NCBI GenBank assembly: GCA_018714545.1
Contig: DVNG01000090.1
Span: 1 to 14,742, forward strand
Source: Limousia pullorum
Lineage (GTDB): Bacteria; Bacillota; Clostridia; Oscillospirales; Acutalibacteraceae
Direction: 5' to 3'
Length of the DNA: 14,742 bases
This document shows, one piece after another, positions 1 to 5,370 of the stretch (position 1 is its first letter; each line of letters begins with the position of its first letter). Made by a program: the position numbers and the translations under genes. Below the pieces are notes generated by a model, which was not told where the DNA came from, did not search any database, and was given only the letters and a program-made list of their open reading frames with translations.

Positions 1-582
1 AAGAACATAGTTTTAATATGTTCGGCTTTGGTTATTATAATTGCCGTAGTTGCTATTGTAATTTTCGCTATGCCTAAGGCCGGTAACGGTGACGCTGACC
101 CTTCTTCTACATCTCAGAGCAGTGAAAACGGTTCTGAAAATCAGGAGGAAACAAGGGACGCTACCATGGAAATTCTCCTTGACGAAGACATAATGGAAAA
201 TCAGGGTGATAACGGTTCAAACTCAAATTCCGGCGACGGAAGCTCGTCTTCAAACAACGGCGGTTCCGGCTCGGGTTCTGATTCCGACCAAGGCAACGGT
301 TCTGACTCAAACAACGGCGGCTCCGACAATTCTCAAAATTCAGGAAGCAACGGTAATTCCGGAAACAACAATAATTCCGACGGTTCAAACTCTTCCGATA
401 ATTCCGGTAACAGCGGAAATAACGGAAGCGGAGACAGTGGAAATGGTGATTCAAACGAAGACAACACAAGTGAGATTATTCCGGACAATCCGGACGGCGG
501 CAACAGCGGCGACGGTGATTCCGGAAATAACTCTCAGGGCGGCGACGGCGACTACGAACTTCCATTTATCCCTGCTGACTGA
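1..582 (+). CDS. Membrane-anchored Ser/Asn/Gly/Asp-rich low-complexity protein (5' end missing)
   Basis: The reading frame is already open at base 1, so the true start lies off the left edge, perhaps only a few codons away because the first visible residues (KNIVLICSALVIIIAVVAIV) look like the beginning of an N-terminal membrane anchor or signal-anchor. A hydrophobic stretch covers visible residues 3-24. After it the roughly 165-residue body has no folded-domain signature: it is an acidic, glycine-, serine- and asparagine-rich tract with loosely repeated SNNGGS/SGNSG-like units, ending in the short sequence DYELPFIPAD. The composition suggests an extracytoplasmic flexible stalk or linker tethered to the membrane, possibly a truncated or fast-evolving surface protein. 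No function is assigned. A TTG at 28 could serve as an internal start but would cut into the hydrophobic segment, so it is not preferred. The gene is convergent with the next cluster and shares its terminator. Confidence 0.6.
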   Translation, partial: KNIVLICSALVIIIAVVAIVIFAMPKAGNGDADPSSTSQSSENGSENQEETRDATMEILLDEDIMENQGDNGSNSNSGDGSSSSNNGGSGSGSDSDQGNGSDSNNGGSDNSQNSGSNGNSGNNNNSDGSNSSDNSGNSGNNGSGDSGNGDSNEDNTSEIIPDNPDGGNSGDGDSGNNSQGGDGDYELPFIPAD

Positions 583-597
583 TAACTGACAAAACTA

Positions 598-642
598 AAC
601 ACCATGCAGATTTTTTATAATACTGCATGGTGTTATTTTTTT
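598..642. terminator. Bidirectional intrinsic terminator between convergent genes
   Basis: A perfect 12-bp inverted repeat, AACACCATGCAG at 598-609 and CTGCATGGTGTT at 623-634, encloses a 13-nt AT-rich loop. It is followed on the plus strand by a T run (636-642) and flanked on the other side by an A-rich stretch that gives TTTAGTTTT on the minus strand. It sits between the stop codons at 582 (plus) and 649 (minus), so it can end both transcripts. Confidence 0.85.
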
Positions 643-648
643 ACCTTT

Positions 649-1833
649 TTAATCTGTGAAAATTCCTGTGTTTTTATGGAGGGTATTTATTTGTTTGGCT
701 TCTTCCTCGCTGACATTGGCTGTGTTTGAAAACACGTCAAGGTTCTTTCTTCTATGAACAAGGACTGCGCCGAATCTCATGGGGTAGGACACCGGCAGTA
801 GCCAAGGATATTTTTTAAGCCATCTATACTGGGTTTTCATTATATAAAGGGGCGGAAAACATCTTTTCATTACGTTTGAAACCTTACTCTTTGCAAGGCT
901 TCCCTTATAGTCTTCCGAAACTCTATTGAGTATCTCTCCTGTTCTTGTTCCGTATGTTCCGCTTATCATTACATAAGCTCCCATCTCATCATAAAGGGGC
1001 GTTGACTCCATATCGCCGAACCAAACCTTTGAAAGGTTTGAAATGTGTTTGAAAAATTCATCCAGCTTTTGTTCTTTAAGGATATTCAAAAAGCTTTCTG
1101 AGGAAACAAGCTCAGGCTTTTTCTCGCACAGCACATAAACATCAAGGACCGAGCGTATTCCCGTGCCGCCGCCCCTATAGTGTTTTGAGGTGTGAGCTAT
1201 AACGTAGGCATAGGCTTCCTCGTCGCTTATATATCTGCGGCAGGTTTTGCTGTTTTCTGAAAAAAGCTTTTTTGCAAAATCCTTATAATAGTCAACGGAG
1301 TTCTTCATAGCTTCCATAAAAAGGTTATTGTGTATCTCCACATTCATAACAGGCGGTTTGAAATAAACGTCCTGCACTCCCCCGTCGTAATGCTCCACTG
1401 TGTAGCCTATTTTTACCATTGCGTCTCTGGCATTTTGGGCTTTGTCCGGCGGTATCAAAATATCAAGGTCGCTCATAGCTCGCATATCGCTTTTTGGGTA
1501 CAGCTCCTTTAACACAAAGCCTTTAACCGGCAGGTGGTCTATTCCCTCCTGCTCAAAGGTCTTGCTTATGAGATTAAGCTCTATCCTTTGTACCACGTCT
1601 TTAAGCTGTGCCTTGTCGTATTCCTCTTTCCACTTTTTCAAAAGCTCCGGAGAGAGGTTTTTCATATTTTTAACGGCATAATAAGCCATATTTGCCACGC
1701 TGTGGAAATGAGCTATTCTGAAAACCGTTTCCATATTCACGTTTTTCGGTACTTCCTCCACCGGCAAGCCGTGAAGCACAGACTTTAAAAGGGAAATCAA
1801 GTATTTTTCGTTTTCATTAAGACTCTTTCTCAT
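649..1833 (-). CDS. Nucleotidyltransferase family protein (NTP_transf_5-like), last gene of the kinase/PqqD/exporter cassette
   Basis: A 394-residue protein resembling the uncharacterised nucleotidyltransferase family (NTP_transf_5 type) found in peptide-modification clusters. Visible signature: VKGFVLKELYP at about 103-113, then the MRAMSDLDILIP stretch at 117-128, whose two aspartates (D122, D124) match the DxD metal-binding motif of pol-beta-like transferases. VEIH at 165-168 may give a third acidic ligand, and an HTSKHYRGGG segment lies near 214-223. Members are presumed to transfer a nucleotide from NTP to a hydroxyl group; a homologue accompanies the HPr-kinase-like enzyme in the paeninodin lasso peptide cluster, where its role is unclear. 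The ATG at 1833 is chosen because GGAGAACGGAGA lies just upstream; the frame continues to a TTG at 1878, but that would overlap the exporter gene by 62 nt. The chosen start overlaps the exporter by 17 nt, which indicates translational coupling. The family call is firm; the substrate is unknown. Confidence 0.85.
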   Translation of the reverse strand: MRKSLNENEKYLISLLKSVLHGLPVEEVPKNVNMETVFRIAHFHSVANMAYYAVKNMKNLSPELLKKWKEEYDKAQLKDVVQRIELNLISKTFEQEGIDHLPVKGFVLKELYPKSDMRAMSDLDILIPPDKAQNARDAMVKIGYTVEHYDGGVQDVYFKPPVMNVEIHNNLFMEAMKNSVDYYKDFAKKLFSENSKTCRRYISDEEAYAYVIAHTSKHYRGGGTGIRSVLDVYVLCEKKPELVSSESFLNILKEQKLDEFFKHISNLSKVWFGDMESTPLYDEMGAYVMISGTYGTRTGEILNRVSEDYKGSLAKSKVSNVMKRCFPPLYIMKTQYRWLKKYPWLLPVSYPMRFGAVLVHRRKNLDVFSNTANVSEEEAKQINTLHKNTGIFTD

Positions 1834-3490
1834 ATATTTCTCCGTTCTCCATATTAAGATGACGGTTGCAGATTGCAAGAGCCGCCTTTCTGTGGGTTAC
1901 TATAATAACGGTTTTATCACGAAGCTTTGAAAGATTTTCAAGCATTCTAACCTGGGTCATTTCATCCAGTGCCGAGGTAGCTTCATCAAAAAGCAAAACT
2001 CCTGTTCCGCTTAAAACCGCACGTGCAACCGCAATTCTTTGGGCCTGTCCCTGGGAAATTCCGAAGCCGTTTTCACCAAGCATTGTATCGTAACCCATTG
2101 GGAAATCCCTGATAAACTCGTGGGCGCAGGCGATTTTTGCGGCGTTTTCAATCTCTTCCATTGTGGGGTTTTCTTTCATAAAGCCTATATTTTCAAAAAC
2201 CGTGCCGGAAAACAGGCTGTTTCCCTGGGGCACATAGCCGATAATTCCCCTCGCCTCGGTGGGAGTGTAGCTGTTTCCCTTTGTATCGTAAAATATTATT
2301 TCGTCTTTGTCAGTTTTGTATGCTCCCATAATCAGGTTAAACAGCGTGGTTTTTCCTCCACCTGAAATTCCTGTGAGGGAAAGGAAATCCTTTTTATTTA
2401 AGGTAAAGGAAACATCATTGAGCACGTGGTTTTCACCATATGAAAATGACAGATTCTTTATTTCAAGTCTGTCAAAATCCTTATATGAAAGCTTTTTCTC
2501 CGGCTCTTTTTCCTCGGGAAGATTTTCTATTTCAATTATTCTTTCTGCGCTGGCTATTGCGGAATACATCCTTGGGAGAAAGCCCGAAAGGTTTGCAAAG
2601 GGCGCCTGAAGCTGTCCCACAAGCTGTAAAATTGCGCTTAAAGTTCCGTAGCTCATAGTTCTGTCCATTATTGCAAAGGCTCCCCTTATAAGGGCGTAAA
2701 GATAGCCTATTCTGAAAACCAGGCCTATTCCAGCATTTGCCCCTATTGTAAAGGAACGGCGTTTCATTCTGGCTTTGAAATGCTCCTGCTGTAATTCCGC
2801 TGTCCTTTTCTCCGATTTTTTTCTCACTCCGAAAAGCTTTATCAAAAGTATGTTTTCAACGGTTTCCTGCATATAGGAGCGCATTTTGCCCTCTTTCTGC
2901 TGGACTTCCTTGTGGAGGCTTTTCAGCTTTCCACGAAACATCCTTGTTACAATGAAAAGCAGTATTCCCGAAACAAGAAACACAAGGGCAAAGGTCACGT
3001 CAAGTATTATTAAAACTGCGGCGGCGCACACAAGGCGTGTCACCATATTTAAAAGTGAGGGAAGTATTCCCACCACTCCGTCGGTTACAACCGTCACATC
3101 TGAAAATATCCTGTTTAGCATCTCTCCGCTGTGATATTTTGAGGTCTGGCTGAAATCCTTTTTCATAAGATTTCCTATTATGTCCTGCCTTAAATCCATT
3201 GAAACTCTGGCGGAAACCACCTCGTACACACTGTCGATTAGGATTTTCAATGAATACTGCACAAGGGAAATCACGCCGAGAATTATTCCCGAGTACACAA
3301 GTCCCTGAAAATTTCCTGCAACTGCACTGTCTATTACGCTTCTGCACTGCAAGGCAAACACGGTTGCAAGGGCGGCAATGACGATATTGGCAACGGCAAG
3401 GACTGCTATATACCACAGTCGTTTTTTTGTTTTTCCGTAAATCCACAAAAGGGTTTTCCGGTCGCTTTCTTTTCTCAGCTTCACACTCAC
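1817..3490 (-). CDS. ABC exporter half-transporter (fused membrane and ATPase domains)
   Basis: A 557-residue type I ABC exporter. An N-terminal membrane domain with about six helices (hydrophobic segments near 27-48, 64-85, 139-184 and 251-274) is followed by an ATPase domain from about 340. Motifs: Walker A GISGGGKTT (374-382), Q-loop GYVPQG (Q422), Walker B GVLLFDE (497-503) and H-loop VTHR (H533). The signature motif is ISQGQAQR at 478-485, with Gln replacing the first Gly of LSGGQ. There is no N-terminal C39 peptidase domain, so leader cleavage, if any, must come from another protein; the S24-like peptidase gene immediately upstream is the obvious candidate. The start is GTG at 3490, overlapping the peptidase stop by 4 nt (GTGA), with AAAGGAAAGGG upstream. 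It likely homodimerises and exports the product of this cassette, by analogy with peptide exporters of lasso and related clusters. Class is certain, substrate inferred. Confidence 0.92.
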   Translation of the reverse strand: MSVKLRKESDRKTLLWIYGKTKKRLWYIAVLAVANIVIAALATVFALQCRSVIDSAVAGNFQGLVYSGIILGVISLVQYSLKILIDSVYEVVSARVSMDLRQDIIGNLMKKDFSQTSKYHSGEMLNRIFSDVTVVTDGVVGILPSLLNMVTRLVCAAAVLIILDVTFALVFLVSGILLFIVTRMFRGKLKSLHKEVQQKEGKMRSYMQETVENILLIKLFGVRKKSEKRTAELQQEHFKARMKRRSFTIGANAGIGLVFRIGYLYALIRGAFAIMDRTMSYGTLSAILQLVGQLQAPFANLSGFLPRMYSAIASAERIIEIENLPEEKEPEKKLSYKDFDRLEIKNLSFSYGENHVLNDVSFTLNKKDFLSLTGISGGGKTTLFNLIMGAYKTDKDEIIFYDTKGNSYTPTEARGIIGYVPQGNSLFSGTVFENIGFMKENPTMEEIENAAKIACAHEFIRDFPMGYDTMLGENGFGISQGQAQRIAVARAVLSGTGVLLFDEATSALDEMTQVRMLENLSKLRDKTVIIVTHRKAALAICNRHLNMENGEIYEKES

Positions 3491-3930
3491 CGACCCTTTC
3501 CTTTAATAAGTCTTTTCATTACGCTTTTCACACGGAGAAGAAAAATTCTGTAGGATTTTCTTCCGCCCCAAAGCATAACGTACAGCTTATATTTTTTATC
3601 ATTTACAGAAAGGAATTTTCCGTCACGGCTTACCCCGGTCATAACTCCGATTATGTGTCTGTCGGTTATTCCCTCTTCCATTCCTGTGCGGTTGTCGCCG
3701 CAGATTACATAATCGTTTTCCCTAACCTTTAAAATTCTGTGAAGAACATATTGTCCGTTGTCACGCTTGTAAAGGGGAACATCGTATTTTTTCAATCTGC
3801 CCTCAACCTTAGATATGTGGATTATATCACGCCTTTGTCTGAGCAGGGGCATCATACTGTCGCCCACATTGGTGAAAATTCCTGTGCCGTGCTTCTCGAT
3901 TTCCGCTTCTATGGTTGAATACTCGCTCAT
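3487..3930 (-). CDS. S24/S26-family serine peptidase, Ser/His type
   Basis: A 147-residue protein with the catalytic-serine box of signal peptidase/LexA-fold enzymes: GDSMMPLL at 23-30, with Ser25 in the SxMxP pattern. The second catalytic box reads YVLHRILKV (61-69), which supplies His64 where bacterial signal peptidase I has Lys; this Ser/His arrangement is typical of the archaeal/ER-like signal peptidase branch. CGDN (77-80) matches the conserved GDN box. The C-terminal third is basic and mildly hydrophobic (near 112-130) but has no clear membrane helix, and there is no N-terminal anchor, so it may be cytosolic or peripheral. Its ATGA overlap with the PqqD-like gene and 4-nt overlap with the exporter suggest a role in the same pathway, perhaps as leader peptidase acting before or during export (inference). 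A signal peptidase-like housekeeping role is less likely given its size and context. Confidence 0.82.
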   Translation of the reverse strand: MSEYSTIEAEIEKHGTGIFTNVGDSMMPLLRQRRDIIHISKVEGRLKKYDVPLYKRDNGQYVLHRILKVRENDYVICGDNRTGMEEGITDRHIIGVMTGVSRDGKFLSVNDKKYKLYVMLWGGRKSYRIFLLRVKSVMKRLIKGKGR

Positions 3931-4190
3931 TCCAGAAATCCTTCTCTTTTAAATGTATCCAAAAGCTTTTTAACGTCTTTTCTTGCGGTCTTTTCGTCAA
4001 CGTCGTATTCTTCAAGGATTTTATTTACAATTTCGTCCTCTGTAATTTCGTTTTTCAAAAGCTCTGCAATAAATGCGGCTGTTTCATTGTTTCTCACTAT
4101 TCCGTTGAAGCTTTTTCCTGCTTCGCCTGTAGCTACCAGCAGATTTTCATCTCCTGTATTGTATGTTATAAATCCGTCTTTTAATTTCAT
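3927..4190 (-). CDS. PqqD-like peptide-binding chaperone (RRE domain)
   Basis: An 87-residue protein with the PqqD layout: a short beta-rich N-terminus (FITYNTGDENLLVATG), then NNETAAFIAELL at 34-45, a helix beginning TEDEIVNKILEEY (50-62), and a last helix with ARKDVKKLLDTFKREGFL (69-86). PqqD proteins are RiPP recognition elements: they bind the leader part of a precursor peptide and present it to modifying enzymes. Here the neighbours are a kinase, a peptidase, an exporter and a nucleotidyltransferase, so the partner should be a ribosomal peptide modified by phosphorylation or nucleotidylation (inference). AAGGAG at the end of the kinase gene is its ribosome binding site, the gap to the kinase stop is 2 nt, and its stop overlaps the next start (ATGA). 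Length and motif order are normal for the family. Confidence 0.9.
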   Translation of the reverse strand: MKLKDGFITYNTGDENLLVATGEAGKSFNGIVRNNETAAFIAELLKNEITEDEIVNKILEEYDVDEKTARKDVKKLLDTFKREGFLE

Positions 4191-4192
4191 TT

Positions 4193-4900
4193 TTATTCTC
4201 CTTTCATTCCCTCATAGGCTGTTATTGCCGCATCTTGGGATATGTTGCATCCCAAGCGGTAGAGAGGAAGCTCCATAAATTTATCTGCAAGCTGTAAGGT
4301 CTTTATCATGGCTTCACCGTTTTCAATGGGTCTGTAAATCTGGGAAAGCAATGTGGGATAGGCTTCTTTTTTGCTTATCCTCGAAATGCTGTTTTCCTTT
4401 GCCCTTTCAAGGATACACACGCCTTTTAATGGTGCGCAGATGTTGTTTCCCAGTCTATGCTTTCCGTTCCAAGGCGTTCCGTAAATAAACACGCCCTCAT
4501 CTTTAAATCGTACAAGGGGCTTATCATCGTTGACCATTACAGCTCTTTCCTTAAAATATTCACGCCACATTCTTGTATGGGTTGATTTTCCCGTGCCGCT
4601 GGGAGCTGTGAAAAGATATGCTTTTCCGTCAACGGCTATAGCGGAGCCGTGAACCAACAGTATATCGGAAAAAACAAGCCTTGTGACAATTTTACGGTAC
4701 ACCGCCAGTGTTTCAAGGTAGCTTAGTCTGTATTCCCCGTCAGCCATAGCTTTTTCTCTTTCAAGGTCCTTTTCATTTGTTTCAACCTCAAAAAGAGGTT
4801 CTTCATCTGTCAAATAATCCCTGCACATCTCAAAAATCTGAGAATATACCGGTGTTATTTTTATGACTGTGTCGGCAATTTTAATGGAAAAGCTTTTCAT
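4193..4900 (-). CDS. HprK-like (HPr kinase C-terminal domain) kinase
   Basis: A 235-residue protein related to the catalytic domain of HPr kinase but lacking the normal N-terminal half. It shows an HGSA box (84-87), P-loop APSGTGKST (99-107), the acidic VNDDKP box (123-128) in the Walker B/catalytic position, and GTPWNGKHRLGNN (141-153), a stretch common in this subgroup. True HprK phosphorylates Ser46 of HPr; homologues in paeninodin-type lasso clusters instead phosphorylate the C-terminal residue of the precursor peptide. Because it is first in an operon with a PqqD-like protein, peptidase and exporter, a peptide substrate is more likely than HPr (inference). The N-terminal 70 residues may help substrate recognition. 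The start is ATG at 4900 with GGAG about 12 nt upstream; a promoter lies near 4939-4971. The fold call is firm, the substrate is inferred. Confidence 0.88.
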   Translation of the reverse strand: MKSFSIKIADTVIKITPVYSQIFEMCRDYLTDEEPLFEVETNEKDLEREKAMADGEYRLSYLETLAVYRKIVTRLVFSDILLVHGSAIAVDGKAYLFTAPSGTGKSTHTRMWREYFKERAVMVNDDKPLVRFKDEGVFIYGTPWNGKHRLGNNICAPLKGVCILERAKENSISRISKKEAYPTLLSQIYRPIENGEAMIKTLQLADKFMELPLYRLGCNISQDAAITAYEGMKGE

Positions 4901-4938
4901 ATTTTCTGTTCTCCAATCACAAAAACGTGAATATCCTT

Positions 4939-4971
4939 ATTATATCATAATCAAAGATGCCTTATGAGCAA
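4939..4971 (-). promoter_or_regulatory. Candidate sigma-A promoter of the kinase/PqqD/exporter cassette
   Basis: On the minus strand TTGCTC (4966-4971) is separated by 16 nt from TATGAT (4944-4949), and an overlapping perfect TATAAT (4939-4944) lies just downstream. Either -10 box would give a leader of about 30-35 nt before the kinase ATG at 4900. The -35 match is only moderate, so which -10 is used is uncertain. Confidence 0.5.
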
Positions 4972-4980
4972 ACTCATGGC
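4959..4980. repeat. Inverted repeat overlapping the cassette promoter (possible operator)
   Basis: GCCTTATGAG (4959-4968) and CTCATGGC (4973-4980) form a near-perfect inverted repeat around CAAA, with a core ATGAG-CAAA-CTCAT and two extra bases in the left arm. It covers the proposed -35 region of the minus-strand promoter, a usual place for an operator. No regulator gene is next to it, so the role is a guess. Confidence 0.35.
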
Positions 4981-5245
4981 AAAACTTTACTTATATATTT
5001 GTATACTAAATATAGCAGAAAAACACACCGCTGTAAACGATATAATATCAAATTAAGTAATTTTATATGGGTATACTTTGCTTTCTCAGTATAAATATTA
5101 AGCGTGATATTTTCGCTAAATCCTATAAAATTACTAATATCAGAATAAAATATATATTAAAGAAAATTAAATAAATTAAAATTCTTTCATATATCAAAAA
5201 AAACGAAGATTTCAGAATTTTTTTGTAAAATTATCTAAAAAACAC
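4981..5245. other. AT-rich divergent intergenic DNA, no gene recognised
   Basis: This stretch between the two divergent promoters is very AT-rich and stop-dense in all frames. It carries poly-A/T tracts, two copies of the palindrome GTATAC (5001-5006 and 5071-5076) and one additional TATAAT (5039-5044) without a clear -35 partner. I see no credible small gene, tRNA or precursor-peptide frame with a ribosome binding site. It may supply upstream A-tract activation of the promoters on either side. Confidence 0.5.
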
Positions 5246-5274
5246 AAGACAAAGGGGAAAAAAAGTGATATAAT
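5246..5274 (+). promoter_or_regulatory. Extended -10 sigma-A promoter of the paaK-iorAB operon
   Basis: AAGACA (5246-5251) lies exactly 17 nt from TATAAT (5269-5274), which is preceded by TGA, giving the extended -10 form TGnTATAAT. Upstream DNA is A/T-tract rich. The expected start of transcription is near 5281, leaving a leader of about 90 nt. Confidence 0.8.
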
Positions 5275-5280
5275 AGCTTC

Positions 5281-5370
5281 ATGCACTGTACTGCGACGGT
5301 TTGATACCGCTTTAAAGGAACAAAGAGAGCTTTTCCTTATATAAACGCAGTAACGAGGAGGTAAATTATT
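5281..5370 (+). promoter_or_regulatory. Structured leader with possible translational switch before paaK
   Basis: The leader can be drawn as a three-way junction. P1 pairs TACTGCG (5289-5295) with CGCAGTA (5346-5352). P2 pairs CGGT (5297-5300) with ACCG (5306-5309) across TTGAT. P3 pairs AAGGAA (5315-5320) with TTCCTT (5333-5338). The ribosome binding site GAGGAGG (5355-5361) begins two bases after P1. The same TTCCTT can instead pair, with two G-U wobbles, to GAGGAG of the ribosome binding site, which would break P3 and block initiation. No known riboswitch class is recognised. Purine/pyrimidine-rich matches of this size can occur by chance, so this is a proposal from hand folding only. Confidence 0.35.

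Noticed and set aside
206..589. Long Thr/Ile/Pro-rich reading frame overlapping the left-edge gene on the same strand
   Set aside because: It is the +1 shadow of the biased Ser/Asn/Gly/Asp tract, has no ribosome binding site and no membrane anchor; the other frame continues smoothly from the anchor to a stop before the terminator.
1834..1878. N-terminal extension of the nucleotidyltransferase to a TTG at 1878
   Set aside because: The extension lies inside the exporter gene, and the ATG at 1833 has a good GGAGA ribosome binding site.
4964..5056. 30-residue frame (MSKLMAKLYLYICILN...) considered as a precursor peptide for the PqqD cassette
   Set aside because: It lies on the opposite strand from the cassette, has no ribosome binding site, no leader/core character and starts inside the inverted repeat; similar short frames are expected by chance in AT-rich DNA.
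5001..5076. Two GTATAC palindromes 70 nt apart as a possible paired operator
   Set aside because: Six-base AT-rich palindromes are frequent in this DNA, flanking bases are not shared, and the copies are far from both promoters.
5281..5304. Seven-codon frame (ATG CAC TGT ACT GCG ACG GTT TGA) as a leader peptide for attenuation
   Set aside because: It starts at about the predicted transcription start with no room for a ribosome binding site, contains no run of aromatic codons and no terminator follows before paaK.
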